Shown one piece after another: positions 23,587 through 36,155 of a stretch of 64,000 nt of DNA. The position numbers and the translations under genes were made by a program. The stretch is from an uncultured Mycoplasmataceae bacterium. GTDB lineage: Bacteria > Bacillota_I > Bacilli_A > Mycoplasmatales > Mycoplasmoidaceae. The notes under the pieces were generated by a model. The model was not told the origin of the DNA and made no database searches. It saw only the letters and a list, made by a program, of their open reading frames with translations. The stretch spans positions 1 through 64,000 of the forward strand of contig CASESV010000001.1 in assembly GCA_949290735.1 (NCBI GenBank), given 5' to 3'. Positions within the stretch are counted from its first letter, which is position 1; each line of letters starts with the position of its first letter.

Positions 23587-24927
23587 ATGAATTTTAAAGA
23601 TAAAGTATTATTTTATAAAAATGAAGTTATTCAAGCAATTCAAGAACTAGTACAAATTAAAAGTGTTCAAGAAAAAGCACAACACAATATGCCATTTGGA
23701 TATGGTCCAGCAAAAGCATTAAATTGATGTTATGAAAAAGCTAAAAAATGAAACTTAAATGTTACTAATTATGATAATTATGTTGTAGAAATTGAATATG
23801 GTGAAGGTGATGAATCATTAGTGATTTTATGTCATGTTGATGTAGTTCCTGAAGGTGATAATTGAATCTTTGAACCATATTCTGGACATATAGATAATAA
23901 TAAAATATATGGTAGAGGGACGTTAGATGATAAAGGCCCTACTGCCATTATTTTATATTGTTTAAAATGCTTAGTTGATAACAATTTTAGACCAAATAAA
24001 AAAATAAGAATTATAATTGGGGCAAATGAAGAAACAGGATCAAAGTGCTTAGATTATTATTTTAATAAATTAAAAATGCCACAACCAACATTAGCTTTCA
24101 CTCCTGATTCAAATTTTCCAGTTACATATGCTGAAAAAACTATCTTAAGAATAAAATTAAAAAAATATTTTAAAACATTAGACACTATAGAAATAAAAGG
24201 TGGTAATGCCTTCAATTCAGTGGCTGATAAAGCTTATATTATTGATAAGGAATTATTTATTAATTATTCTAATGTTAATGATCACATTAAAATTGATGAT
24301 AATAAAATTGAATGTTTTGGAAAATCAAGTCATGCTGCTAAACCTGAACATGGATTTAATGCTATTAGCTATTTATTTGACTGATTAAAAGACACAAAAA
24401 TAAGAAATCCAGAATTAAAAGAACTTGTACATGAATACAATAATTTAATATCAACAGATTTTTATGGAACAAATCTTGAAATAAATAATGAAGATGAAAG
24501 TGGTAAATTAACACTAAATGTTGGAATGATAAGTTTATTTAACAATAAGCTTGAGATATCAATTGATATAAGATCTCCAGTTCATAATAATATTGTTGAT
24601 TTAATTCAACAAATTAGAAAAAAAACTAAATATTATTTTGATTTTGAACTAATCGATTTAGATAAACCTTTGTATGTTAATAAAGATAGTTTTTTAGTAC
24701 AAACATTAATGCAAATTTATAAAAATGAAACTAAGGATTATGATTCTAAACCAATTGCAATAGGTGGTGGTACATATGCAAGATGGGTCAATAACGGAGT
24801 GGCATTTGGTGCTTTACTAAAAGATCAAATCGATAATATGCATCAGGCTAATGAATGTCTTGACATAGATAAAATAGATATTTTATTAAAAATATACATT
24901 CAAGCTATATATGAATTATCTAAGTAG
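23587..24927 (+). CDS. pepV: Dipeptidase PepV-type (M20 metallopeptidase)
   Basis: Cytoplasmic zinc dipeptidase that frees amino acids from imported peptides. It is 446 residues. M20 ligands: CHVDVVPEGD (first His/Asp), GTLDDKGP (bridging Asp), GANEETGS (catalytic Glu and ligand Glu), TPDSNFP (Asp) and a C-terminal MHQANE (His). A lid/dimer domain sits in the middle. Start ATG is 7 bases after the sod stop. Fits a parasite feeding on host peptides. Confidence 0.92.
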
Positions 24928-25288
24928 TTTTTTTATAGCTTTTTAAAGCTTCACTTGCACATTTTACATAATTTCTTAATAAGGGGCCAGAACCTAATTT
25001 TTTACCTCCAAAGTATCTCACAACAAAAATAACTATATTATTTAAATTATTATTTTGAATTAACTTTAAAATTGGATATCCAGCAGTTCTTTTTGGTTCA
25101 TTATCATCGAAAGCTTTTGCTTTTATTCCTTGATCATTAAATAAATAAGCATAGCAAATATGTGATGCTTTTGGATGGCTCTCTTTTAAAGAATTATAAT
25201 ATTTTAAAAAATCTTGAATATTATTTATTTCAAATACATAGCCATAAAATTTTGATTTATTTATTTCTACATAAGAATCATATTTCAT
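24920..25288 (-). CDS. YigZ/IMPACT N-terminal domain protein (UPF0029), short
   Basis: A 122-residue protein with the family core: ASHICYAYLF, DDNEPKRTAGYPIL and FVVRYFGGKKLGSGPLLR. YigZ proteins are usually about 200 residues; the C-terminal domain is missing here, though the frame ends cleanly on TAG. Function in bacteria is uncertain (linked to translation in eukaryotic IMPACT). It overlaps the end of pepV convergently and follows the SNF2-like gene by two bases. Confidence 0.85.
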   Translation of the reverse strand: MKYDSYVEINKSKFYGYVFEINNIQDFLKYYNSLKESHPKASHICYAYLFNDQGIKAKAFDDNEPKRTAGYPILKLIQNNNLNNIVIFVVRYFGGKKLGSGPLLRNYVKCASEALKSYKKTT

Positions 25289-25290
25289 AT

Positions 25291-26673
25291 TTATTCCATT
25301 AAATATTTTTCAAGTTCATAAACAATATTAGTTTTATCTTTTTTTGATTTTAATACTTGGTTTATTTTATCATCAATAGAATTAGAACAAACAACATTTA
25401 TGTTTAATTTAGGCTTATTAAGTGTTTTTTGTTTTGTATCAACCATTCTAAATGATGCTTGTTCATTATTAACAGGGTTTCATGATTTATCTAAAAAAAT
25501 TGTACAAGTACATTCATCTAATGTTAATCCTAATGATGCAACTTTAATATTTGCAAACAATACTCTTATTTTTCTTGATTGAAATTGGTGTATGATATTT
25601 TGTCTTTCAATATTATTTTGTTTCCCAGTCAAATATGCATAATTAAATTCAGGGTTTAAATTAAATTTATGTTTTTCATAAAGTGAAGAAAAATTAGTAA
25701 AAACAATGACAAATTCATTATCATCTTCACTTAATAAATTATTTAGATAATTTTCTAATCATTTTATTTTTACACTTGGTGCATCTATATTTAAAATTTT
25801 TGGATCTAAGCAAAGTTGTTGAAGTCTAATGATTTGAGTGATAGCATTATTTTCAACTTTATCTTTATCTTTTGAAGTGATTAATCTTTTTGCTTCAAAT
25901 AACATCTTATCATAATGCATTCTTTGTATTGAATCCATTTCAAGTAATATTTCTTTTTCTATATTACGTGGTAATCATTTTAAATGGTCATAAACTTTTT
26001 TTATATCACACATACTTGATAAAAATTTTTCTCACTCTTTTATCATTTCTGATTTTAATTCTCAATTTATTTTTTTTGAATCTTTTGATTTTACAGCTTT
26101 AAAATATTTCTTTTTATAAACATATTTATGTCCGTAATTGGATTCTGGATATAGGAATTTAAAAATCTTTAAAAGGTCAATAGCAGAATTAACTGCAGGT
26201 GTACCACTAATTGCTAATGCATAATTAGCATAATTTCTTAATTTATTGATACCTTTTGTTCTTTTTGACTTAATGTTTCTTAAAAAATGTGCTTCATCAA
26301 GAACTAAATAATCAATTTTATTTTTAAAATGACATTCTTTTAGAAAATCCTGAGCTAAAGTATCATAGCTTGCAATTATTCACATTTCATTGCAATTATC
26401 AAATTTTCTATATATTTCAACTCTTTTAGATTTAGATTTATTATTTAAAAGTTCAAGATTTTGAATATATATATTATTCATTATTTCTTGATATCAATGA
26501 AAAATTGTATTATTAGGAACAGCTATTATTACTTTTTTATATTCTTCAATAGATTTAATTGCAACAATTGTTTTTCCTAATCTTTGTTGCCAAAATAGAC
26601 CAAAATTTTTCTTTTCTTTTATTTGATTTATTCCATCTATTTGATAAGGTCTTAATTGTATTTTCAAGATCAA
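25291..26673 (-). CDS. SNF2-type helicase/ATPase
   Basis: About 460 residues. It opens with LRPYQIDGINQI (SNF2 Q-motif region), then Walker A QQRLGKT, DEAHFLRN (Walker B), SGTP (motif III) and a C-terminal helicase half with a degenerate tail. There is no ATG at the N-terminus in frame; TTG at 26673 (or 26667) is the likely start, 11 bases after the upstream stop and preceded by TTAGG. Substrate unknown; SNF2 proteins translocate on double-stranded DNA. It lies in a three-gene group with the membrane protein at 26684 and the YigZ gene. Confidence 0.82.
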
Positions 26674-26683
26674 TACCTAATCA

Positions 26684-27451
26684 TTAAATTGATGTTCTAC
26701 GATATCTATAAATTGATGATGCTTCATAAACTATTACAAATCTTAATTTAGAAGTATTCAAAATAATTGAATTAAAAATATTAACAGGATTAATAATTGT
26801 AAGAATCAATATTGAAAGAATAAATATCAAGTTTGTGTTTATTTGAGCATTAGAAATTATAAAAACATTGGAAAATGTTAACGGAAACAAAAATATGTAT
26901 ATTAATCCAGAGAATAAAATAGATAAATATTTAAAAAATTCTCCTACATTAGAAATAGACATGACTGAAAGTTGATTAACTAAAACAACATTTCATAAAT
27001 TGTTGTAATCACCAATACTACCTACTGCAAATTGGAAAGAATTAGAACCTCCAGATGATGTTATTAAACCAAAAGATCCAGAAACAACTCCAACTTGTGA
27101 GAACTCAACAGATAAGTAAGTTAAAATTGTTCAAATAGCAAAAAATATTAACGGTCAAATTAAAAATCCAAATAAATTAATAGCGTTTGCAACTCCTCTA
27201 AATAATAATCTATCTGATTTTCTTAAACATTTTGTTTTACCAACACAAAAATTAGCATAAACTAATGCTGCAATTGGACCAATAATAGGAATGTAATTGT
27301 AAAATTTTTGTAAATAAAGTTTACCTGAATCAGAAATATTTAATTTTTTTTGAGCTTCTTCATAAATTAAAATACCCTTGATAGGTCTTGAACTTGCTCC
27401 CTGAAGATTATAAAAATCTGATTCATAAGATTTATTTGATACTTTTTCCAT
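26684..27451 (-). CDS. Membrane protein, unknown function
   Basis: A 255-residue protein. A charged N-terminal portion (about 1-45) precedes four or so membrane segments, including IPIIGPIAALVYANF and a Trp-rich pair, and it ends with a short basic tail YRYRRTSI. I choose ATG 27451, because a minus-strand TATAAT lies 9 bases upstream; ATG 27472 lies upstream of that -10 box. No family recognised. First gene of the group with the SNF2-like ATPase and YigZ. Confidence 0.65.
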
Positions 27452-27460
27452 AACATATAA

Positions 27461-27466
27461 ATTATA
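27461..27466 (-). promoter_or_regulatory. -10 box 9 nt before ATG 27451
   Basis: Minus-strand TATAAT with 9 bases before the ATG and no ribosome binding site, consistent with a leaderless mRNA. Confidence 0.5.
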
Positions 27467-27561
27467 ATACAAATTATTGTTATAGCAAAAAATATTATGT
27501 ATTAAAGTGTAATATTCAAAAGAAAATTTTAAATAATAAAATTTTGCTCTAGTTGATTTTT

Positions 27562-28191
27562 TTATTTTTTAGCACTTTTATTTAATTTGATAAAGCTAAT
27601 AATATAAACAATACCACTAACTATTGAAATTAATAAAGAAAAATAAACAAAAAGATTTTGTATAGATCAATATCATCAAGAAACAACACTATTTATAGCA
27701 CAACCTAATAATAGCATTGTAATAATTGCTAACATTTGTAAAACAGTTTTGAGTTTTCCTAAAAAATTTGCAGCAATTACAATATTTTTAGAGGATGCAT
27801 ACATTCTTATTGCATCTACAACAATATCTCTTATTATAAAAGCAATAACAAAAGCAGCATTAGTTTTTGTTTGGATTGCAAATAAAATAAAAATTGAATT
27901 AATTATTACTTTATCAGCAATTGGATCAAGTATTTTTCCAAATACACTTATCCAATTATATTTACGAGATAGGTATCCATCTAATCAATCGGTTATACAT
28001 GCAATGATAAATAAAATAAGTACAATTATAGAATTCCAATCTATATTAATAATATTATTAGTATTTAACTCAATTGAATAACAAATTGAAAAAGAATTCA
28101 ACATCATTAAAACAATAATTGGAATAGAAAGCGCTATTCTAATTATTGTTAATATATTTGGAATGTTTTTCTTAATACTTAATGCTGCCAT
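27562..28191 (-). CDS. pgsA: CDP-diacylglycerol-glycerol-3-phosphate 3-phosphatidyltransferase
   Basis: Makes phosphatidylglycerol phosphate from CDP-diacylglycerol. It is 209 residues with several membrane helices. The CDP-alcohol phosphotransferase motif is seen as [10 protein letters not shown] followed by [10 protein letters not shown] (consensus D-x2-DG-x2-AR-x8-9-G-x3-D-x3-D, Ala replaced by Ser). Its start overlaps the end of asnS by 20 bases. With plsY it covers phospholipid synthesis in this window. Confidence 0.92.
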
Positions 28192-29530
28192 GTGTTCTAG
28201 GGAAAGGAATTGTATCTCTAATATTTGATACTCCAGTTAAATACATAATTAATCTTTCAAATCCTAATCCAAATCCTGCCGATTTAAAATAACCAAATTT
28301 TCTTAAATCTAAATATCATTGAATTCCATCTATTGGCATATTTATATTGTTTGCTTTTTGTAATAATATATCATAATTTGATTCTCTTTCACTACCACCA
28401 CATAATTCTCCTATACCAGGAACTAATAAATCAACACCGGCAACAGTTTTCTTATCTGGATTCAATTTCATATAAAAAGCTTTTAATTCAACTGGATAAT
28501 TATAGATGAATGTTGGACCATTAAATTTCTTTTCACATATATATCTTTCATGCTCAGATTCTAAATCCATTCCTCATCTAATATTATCATTTTCAAATTT
28601 CACACCATTTTTTTTAGCATCTAATAACAAATCAATTGCATTAGTGTAATCTATTCTTACAAATTTAGATTTAAGAACACTATCAAGTCTTTCAACTAAA
28701 TTATTATCAACAAACTGGTTTAAGAAATTGATTTCATTTAAACATTTCTTTTTATAATTTTTGACAACATATTTTATCATATCTTGCATTCTATCCATAA
28801 GTTGATTAATATCACAAAAATGTATCTCAGGTTCAAGCATTCAAAATTCAGATGCGTGTCTATTAGTATGTGATTTTTCTGCTCTGAATTGTGGCGCAAA
28901 AGTATAAACATTTTTAAAAGCCATGGCATATGCTTCAGCATGAAGTTGACCAGTACCACTCAATGATGTATCAGTAGAAAAGAAATTTTCTTTATCTACC
29001 AATGCTAATTTAAATGCTTCACCATTTCCTTCTGCATCAGTACATGTTAATTCTGGTGAAGAAACTCATACAAAATCATTAGATGTGAAATAGTTATTTA
29101 ATATCATATATAATTCACTTCTAATTTTCATAACAGCAGTGAATAAATTAGTTCTAGGTCTCAAATGAGCAATTTCTCTTAAATATTCTGGAGTATGTCT
29201 TTTCTTTTGTAATGGATATTCTTCACTAGCTTGCGACAAAAGTTTTGCATCAATTGCTAAAATTTCAAAAGGTTGTTTAGCATCTGGTGTAATTATTATT
29301 TCACCAACAACTTCAATTGCTGATCCTGTTCTAGCACTTTTTAGCTGATCAAAGTTTTTTGTAACTTCTTGTTTGTATACAATTTGAATTGGATCAAAAT
29401 ACGTTCCATCAGTAAAGCTAATGAAACCAAACGTCCCTGAATCACGATTGGATTTTACTCATCCATTAACTCTTACCTTTTTTAATTGTTTGTATTTTTT
29501 ATAAATATATTTATTTATCATAGTTTTCAT
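28172..29530 (-). CDS. asnS: Asparaginyl-tRNA synthetase
   Basis: Class IIb synthetase, 452 residues. N-terminal OB-fold with [14 protein letters not shown], then motif 2 around [15 protein letters not shown] and FWMLEPE, and motif 3 at the C-terminus [15 protein letters not shown] with [10 protein letters not shown]. The Asn enzyme is distinguished from AspS by length and by the missing insertion. The start is ATG 29530; a minus-strand TATACA lies about 10 bases upstream with no obvious ribosome binding site. Confidence 0.95.
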
Positions 29531-29560
29531 ATTAAATATTGTATAACAAACAAAAAATTA

Positions 29561-31045
29561 TTAACTATAATTTATTAATTTATCAAAAATATTATTTTGT
29601 TCAATGAAATTATTAGATATAAAAATTATTGTTTTTGAATCTTTTATTTCTTTTATTTTACTCATTAATTTATGATTTTTAAAGATATCAAAATACTCAA
29701 TCACTATATAATCAATATCAATATTTAAAATTAATGATAAATATATAAGATAATCATTATAAAATTTACTTTTTTCTATTTCGAAAAATGACAAAAATTC
29801 TAAAAAGGTGCTTTTTGTTAAATTTGAAATTTGTTCACCATATTTTGTAGAAATGTAACTAAAAATTAGATCATTATTTATTTTAAAAATATTGATAAAT
29901 TTTTGGTTCAAATAAATTCCATATTTTTGATTTTTAAATTTTTTTTCAATGTAATCAAGCATATCAAAATCATTTTTTAATCTTTTAATCATATTATTTT
30001 TATTTTTTTGATTAGCAATTATTAAATTAAAATCATTTTTATTTAATTCTAAAGAAGATAATATATTTTTTTGATTGATAAAATTAAGGTTATAGTTTGA
30101 ATTATTTCAATCATAAAAATGATCTTTATAATAAATATCTTTATTTTTAAAAATATTGTTTATGTATGATGAAAATAAAATAGATATTGTTATTATTATT
30201 ACAACAATAATTAAACATATTGATAAAATAAATGTTTGTCAGTTAGCAATTTGAATTTGAAAATCAAAATCTTGAAAGGAATAAAATATCAAATCATTTG
30301 GACAGCTAAATTTCTCATAAAAGAAAATATTAGCAATAGTCATTTGTGGTTGTGAAATAGTAAAATATGAGATAATTTTGTAAATTAAATATTGATTTAT
30401 TACTTCTGGACCCACTAATAAGCTTCCATTTATTAATGAAATAAATGATATTACTGTAATTGAAAAATAAAATCAATTTGTTTTTATAAATATTTTTTCA
30501 ATTAAAAATCCTATACAGAAATAATAAAATATTGAAAATAGAATAAATATTAACATATATAGTCAATTCTTCTGACCATAATCAATAAAACCAATATCAT
30601 ATGAATAAAAGCTATTATGACTAAAAATATAATCATTATATGTTTGTACTTTAATATTTGTTGACATGTTTATTATTTCATAATTATTATTCTTTAGCCC
30701 AAACAATAGTATTAATATTAATGAGTAAATTATACAAATACAAGAAATTAAAAAATAATAAATATAAATATTTTGATACAATCTTTTTTTAGAATCATTA
30801 TCAATTTTTAAAATTATTGATTTTGATAACATTTTTTTTGTTATAGGAACAATTACAACACCAATAATCATAATATCAATAGAAAATAAAGAACATAATG
30901 ATTGAGAAAAAGTAATTGGATTATCACAAATAAAAAAATATACCATAGCAATAATGATTGGGAAAACCAAAAGTGATATAATAAAATAAAATTTTGAAAT
31001 AAAAAAATTATTAATTAATTTTCATAATACCATTTTATTTTTCAT
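29561..31045 (-). CDS. Membrane protein with C-terminal degenerate ABC-ATPase-like domain
   Basis: A 494-residue protein. The N-terminal two thirds has six or more hydrophobic segments in an ABC-2-permease-like pattern (about 13-33, 45-65, 90-115, 165-190, 195-215, 270-295). The cytoplasmic C-terminal ~180 residues carry a fold reminiscent of an ABC ATPase: LNKNDFNLIIANQKNKN in the place of Walker A but without G-x4-GKST, and DYIVIEYFDIF followed by SKTIIFISNN, like Walker B, D-loop and switch. The start overlaps the end of the SNF2 gene by 11 bases. Assignment is inference; it could be a wholly different membrane family. Confidence 0.6.
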
Positions 31046-34022
31046 TATATTCACCAAGAATTTTAATTAAATCATCATAATTTAATTGATTAAATGTTTT
31101 ATTTATAATATCAATTTTATTTTTCTTTAAAACTTCAATATTCGATTCAATACTATTTTTGTATATTAATCGATAAACATTAACTTCATTAAGTTGACCT
31201 ATTCTGTGTAATCTATCAGTTGCTTGCGATTCTGCGCTATCATTTCATCATGGATTATAAATAATTACATTATTCGCAAAAGTTAAATTTAAACCAACTC
31301 CACCAACTTTTAAACTAACAAGTAAGATATTATTTTTTAAATTATTTTTAAAATCTTCAATTATTTTATCTCTTTCATTTCTTTTATTGTCACCAGTCAT
31401 TAATAATGTAAAATGATATCTCTTTTTAAGTTCTTGATCAAGAATTTCTAGCATTGATTTAAAATTGGAAAATATAACAATTTTTGATTTCGGATCATTT
31501 CGTAATATTTTTTCAATTAATGATATGCATTCTTTTAATTTACTTTCATTCTGATTCTCATAACCTAGTAATTTTGCAGAACAACAAAATTGTCTTAATT
31601 TTGTTATTAATGCTAATATTTCAATTTTATTTTTAATTAAGTTGTTTTTTTCATCTACTGAGAATACAATTTCTTGTTTTAAGTTGTTTAATAAATCCTT
31701 ATAAAGTGATTTTTCATTATCAGTCATAGTAACATAAATGTTATGAAATTGTTTATCAGGTAAATCTAAAAATTCTTGTTTTGTTCTTTGTAAAATAAAT
31801 GGTTTTATTTTCAGAGATAATTCATATAACTTATTTTCAGTAACATCTTGTGTAGCATATTCTGTTTTAAATTTTTTTAAATATGGCAAATATCCAGGTA
31901 ATATGAAATCAAAAATAGATCATAATTCTAATAAATTATTTTCAATAGGAGTACCACTTAATATTATTCTATTTTTTGTTTTAATTTTTTTGATTTCCTT
32001 AGTTCATATTGTTGAATTATTTTTGATGTATTGACCTTCATCAAGAATTACATTCAAAAATTCTTTTTTAATGAGATAATTAATGTCATTTCTTATCAAG
32101 CTATATGTGGTTATATAAATATTATTATCTGAAATATTACCTATTGCACTTATTCTTTCGGCTTTTGTTCCTATTAATTTAATAAGTTTCTTTTCAGGAA
32201 AAAACTTATTAAATTCATTTTCTCAATTTGATATTAATGTTAATGGAACAATTATTAATGTTGGTTTATTATTATTAATATAAAAGTACTTTAACATGTG
32301 GATTGTTTGGATGGTTTTTCCCAATCCCATTTCATCACCAAGAATGCAACCATTACTAATGGAAAGTATACTAATTAATCAATTAACACCATAAATTTGA
32401 TAATCTTTTAATTGTGGGGCTTTTTCTTTATTTACATATTTAAAAGATGATATTTCATCATTAAACTTTTTAATAATATTGCTTAAATCATTATCTAAGA
32501 ATTTGGAATTTATATAAAATACTTCTCTTTCATCTATCTCATATGATAAATCCTCGTATTTTTTTTCATTTAATCCTAAATTTTCTAAATTTAATTTTAA
32601 TGAATCAAAATCAAAATCTTCTGTATTATATAAAATGTTATCAATTAGAACATATTTTTTCCCACTATTATATGCATGAAATATTTTTCTTAATGATTCA
32701 TTAGTGACATCATTATTAAAAATATTTAATTTAATAGCATTATTTATTTTTGTAAAACCATAATTAATTTTTCTTTTCTTTGTTTTTATTAAACTTTGAT
32801 CAATTTTAATGTGAATATTTTCATTTTTCTTAATCTCTTTAATTTTTTTAAAAATATCATTAATAATTAATATAGAATTTGTTTCAAAATATATGTAATC
32901 ATCATTTTTATATATAAATTCATTTGAATATTTAGAAAAATATTTCTTAATATATGGTTTAGAAAAAAATAATTCTAAAATACATACTTTTTTATTAAAA
33001 TCAAATGAAAATTCTATTTTAGGTTTATTTTTTTGAATAATAGATTGCCCAATAATATTTGCTTTAAAATAAGATGAATTTGTAATTTCTTCTATTTTAT
33101 CATTAAAATTTTTTTCTATTTTTGTTCTAAGATTTAATTTAAAAATAAGATTAGGGTTATCTTTTTCATTTCATTGAGAATAAAATCATAATATTTTTTT
33201 ATCGTTTTTAATAATAAAAAAAAAGTTATTATCATTAATAGTTATATATGTTCCATCAACAACATCTGAATTTATGATATATCCTAAGGATGTTTTAGCA
33301 ACTTGTACATTTATTTCTTTAGATTCATGATAAATTAATTCATAATCATAATTGGTATCATTTATATTAAATAAGGCTAAATTTGATATCTTTTCAAGTA
33401 ATACTCTTAAATCTATTTTGGATATAATATTTTTATCTTTTTCTTTAGATAAATCATATAACATCTTTAAAACATCCAATTTTGAATATAGTTTGTTTTG
33501 TAATTTATTACTATCTTGTTTAGCATCAATAATCATATTTTGCAAAATCTTATTCATTGAAAGATAATTACTTAAAACATTTTTGACACTATCAATATCA
33601 ATACATTCAATATCAATATTAAATGTTTTTATTTTTAAAATAAATACCTGATTCATTTTATATAATTCAATAAATGATTTTTTTATATTGTTATCATTAG
33701 TATATTTATTAAAAATATTATAAATTTCTTGATCATCATCCATCGAAATTTTATCTATATATGAAAAAATTGCTGCAGCAATATGTTTACAACAAACTCC
33801 ACTTTTACCAATAATACATTGACAATTCATTGAAAAAATTTTGTCTTTAGTAAATTCAACTGTACTATTGTATCCATTAACAGAAATAGATATTGATTGA
33901 ATTGGTCCTTTGTTATCAATTTTAATATTGTTAATAGCATTATTATCAAAATATGCCTTCCCATTTTTAATGGTAAGCTCATTTATACCCTTAAAATATT
34001 TATCGTATATGTTTTTATTCAT
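31035..34022 (-). CDS. SWIM zinc finger SNF2-family helicase
   Basis: A 995-residue ATPase. The N-terminal SWIM finger has C67-x-C69 and C78-x-H80 ([15 protein letters not shown]). A long linker leads to the SNF2 core: Walker [14 protein letters not shown] in place of [12 protein letters not shown], and the C-terminal helicase domain with [11 protein letters not shown] and [15 protein letters not shown]2 proteins occur across Firmicutes; the function is unknown but probably DNA repair or nucleoid remodelling. Minus-strand TATAAT lies 7 bases before the ATG. Confidence 0.9.
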
Positions 34023-34029
34023 AAATATA

Positions 34030-34035
34030 ATTATA
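34030..34035 (-). promoter_or_regulatory. -10 box 7 nt before the SWIM-SNF2 ATG
   Basis: Minus-strand TATAAT, then 7 bases, then ATG 34022; no Shine-Dalgarno sequence. The expected start point coincides with the initiation codon. Confidence 0.55.
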
Positions 34036-34042
34036 AACTATA

Positions 34043-35005
34043 TTAATTTATTATTTTTCTTATATATTCAATAATTTCATTTATTTGTTTTAGTGAATCA
34101 ATTGTAAATCCTGAAGCTAAAACATGACCACCACCACCAAATTTTATTGCAACATCTCTAACAGGAAATTCTCTTGACCTAATTGATACTTTTCACTTAT
34201 TTTTTTCAGGTATGTAATATGTAGCAAATCAAACTTTAAATTGTTTAATTCCACTCAACAAATAAACTTTTGCGTCCCTAGACGAAATATTATATTTTTT
34301 TTGCATTCGTGGAGTAATAACAAAATAAGCAATAGAATTATCAATGATTTTAGTTTTTTTTAATATTGCTTGATTAGATTTAAAATCATCTCAATCCTTT
34401 AAATATAACATATCTTGTTTTTCTTGTTTATCAAAATTATAATCAAAAAATTTTGCCACCAATTCATAAGCAGAAGCTTTTGCACTAGGAAACATTAAAT
34501 TACCAGAATCTGAAAGAATTCCTACATATAAAGCATTAGCAATTTTTTTATTCATTTTTTTACAATCATTATGCAATATGAATCAACCTATCATTTCACA
34601 TGTAGAACAATAATCAGTATCCACTCACTCGATATCACAAAATTTTTCAACAAATGGATGATGATCTATTCTAATAGTTTCTTTACATAATTTATATTTA
34701 TTTGAAATAATATTTTTTGATGTCCCTAAATCTAAAATTACACCTAATGATTCACTAGCAAACTCTTCATCAACATCATTTAAATAATCTTTATCAATAT
34801 ATTTTTTAATATTATCAATAATTGTATCATGTAGACCTGCAATTCGTGCTTCAATATTAAATTGTTCTAAAAACATCGCTAATGCTAAGCAAGATCCATA
34901 TGCATCATTATCGATAACATCATGAGCAAAAATACTTATCTTTTTATAAGAAATCATTTTTCTAAAAATTTGATCAACTATTTTTTGATTATTGTTTTTT
35001 ATCAT
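34043..35005 (-). CDS. nrnA: DHH/DHHA1 nanoRNase / pAp phosphatase (NrnA-like)
   Basis: Degrades very short RNA oligonucleotides and may dephosphorylate pAp. It is 320 residues. DHH-domain motifs: HDVIDNDAYGS (metal-binding, with the usual Pro replaced by Ile), LDLGTS, IRIDHHP and GILSDSG; the C-terminal DHHA1 motif is GGGGHVLASGF. The start overlaps the end of thiI by 17 bases. Distal gene of the eight-gene operon. Confidence 0.9.
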
Positions 35006-36155
35006 AACTAATTACATCTATATTATTAATTATATTCCTTTCCAAATCATGTAATAAAAATAGTTTATTTTCAAGTTCTTTAGCAACTAATAATTTTGGT
35101 TTTGTAACTGGTTTTTTTGGTGCAAACAAACTACATGAATCATCATAAGGTTTAATTGACTCATTGTATGTATTTATTTTTTTAGCATGATTAATAATGT
35201 CATTTTTTGAAAAAGCAATTAGCGGCCTTAATATAAGCTTATCACTTGCTTCATCTATCACATTTAAACTTTCAATTGTTTGACTTGCTACTTGACCAAG
35301 AGCATCACCTGTTGCTAAAACATCATAATTATGTAAATTTGCAATATTATTTGCTATTCTTAAAAAACTTCTTCTTAACAAAGTTATTCTATATGATTCA
35401 TTTTCTATATGTGAAAGTTCATTTTGAATATTTGTATAATTACATATATATAATCTTGGTTTTTCTAAACGATAATTTAATGTAATTAACCTAACTAATT
35501 CCTTTACTTTATTTAATGCATTTTCTGTTGTATGAGGAGGAGTAATAAAAGTTAAAAAATCAACATGCATTCCTCTTTTCATAAGTAGATCGCTTGCAAC
35601 AGGACTATCAATACCCCCACTCAACAACATAAGTACTTTACCACTTGTAGATATAGGTAACCCGCCAGCACACTTAATTTTATCTTTAAATACAATAAAA
35701 AATGTCTTTCTAACTTCTATATTAATTTTTTGTTCTGGATTATGCACATTAACTTTCATTGGATTTTTCATTAATATATGTGAAGCAACCATTCTTTTTA
35801 ATGAATCAGAATTATATTCATATGATTTGTCAATTCTTTTTACTTCAATTTTAAAAGTTTTATTTTTATCTAATAAATTTTCACATAATAAATTTAACTC
35901 TAATAATGATCTATCTATTTTATAAGCTATGGTGCAATAATTAAAACCAGGAATTCTTTTGATAATGTATAACAAAATTTCAATATCATTTTCATCAAAA
36001 TCTGAAATTGTAATCGAATCATAATTACTTGTTATTTTAACATTAATTCCAATTAATGATTTTGTTAAATTAGATAGTGCTTTTTGTTTAAAATAATCTA
36101 TATTTTTACCCTTTAAATACAGTTCATCATATTTGATATATATTAATTTTTGCAT
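34989..36155 (-). CDS. thiI: tRNA 4-thiouridine synthetase ThiI
   Basis: Makes s4U8 in tRNA. It is 388 residues: N-terminal ferredoxin-like and THUMP domains (about 1-165), then the PP-loop AANH domain with LSGGIDSPVA. Cys in DDSCSLFAPKKPVTKP is near the site of the catalytic Cys. There is no rhodanese domain, as in Firmicutes. Start ATG overlaps the stop of the nuclease gene (TAATG). In Bacillus thiI lies near ezrA, as it does here. Confidence 0.94.
   Translation of the reverse strand: MQKLIYIKYDELYLKGKNIDYFKQKALSNLTKSLIGINVKITSNYDSITISDFDENDIEILLYIIKRIPGFNYCTIAYKIDRSLLELNLLCENLLDKNKTFKIEVKRIDKSYEYNSDSLKRMVASHILMKNPMKVNVHNPEQKINIEVRKTFFIVFKDKIKCAGGLPISTSGKVLMLLSGGIDSPVASDLLMKRGMHVDFLTFITPPHTTENALNKVKELVRLITLNYRLEKPRLYICNYTNIQNELSHIENESYRITLLRRSFLRIANNIANLHNYDVLATGDALGQVASQTIESLNVIDEASDKLILRPLIAFSKNDIINHAKKINTYNESIKPYDDSCSLFAPKKPVTKPKLLVAKELENKLFLLHDLERNIINNIDVISYDKKQ

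Noticed and set aside
27473-27561. Intrinsic terminator or small gene before pgsA's 3' end
   Set aside because: Only AT-rich sequence with no convincing stem or ribosome binding site.
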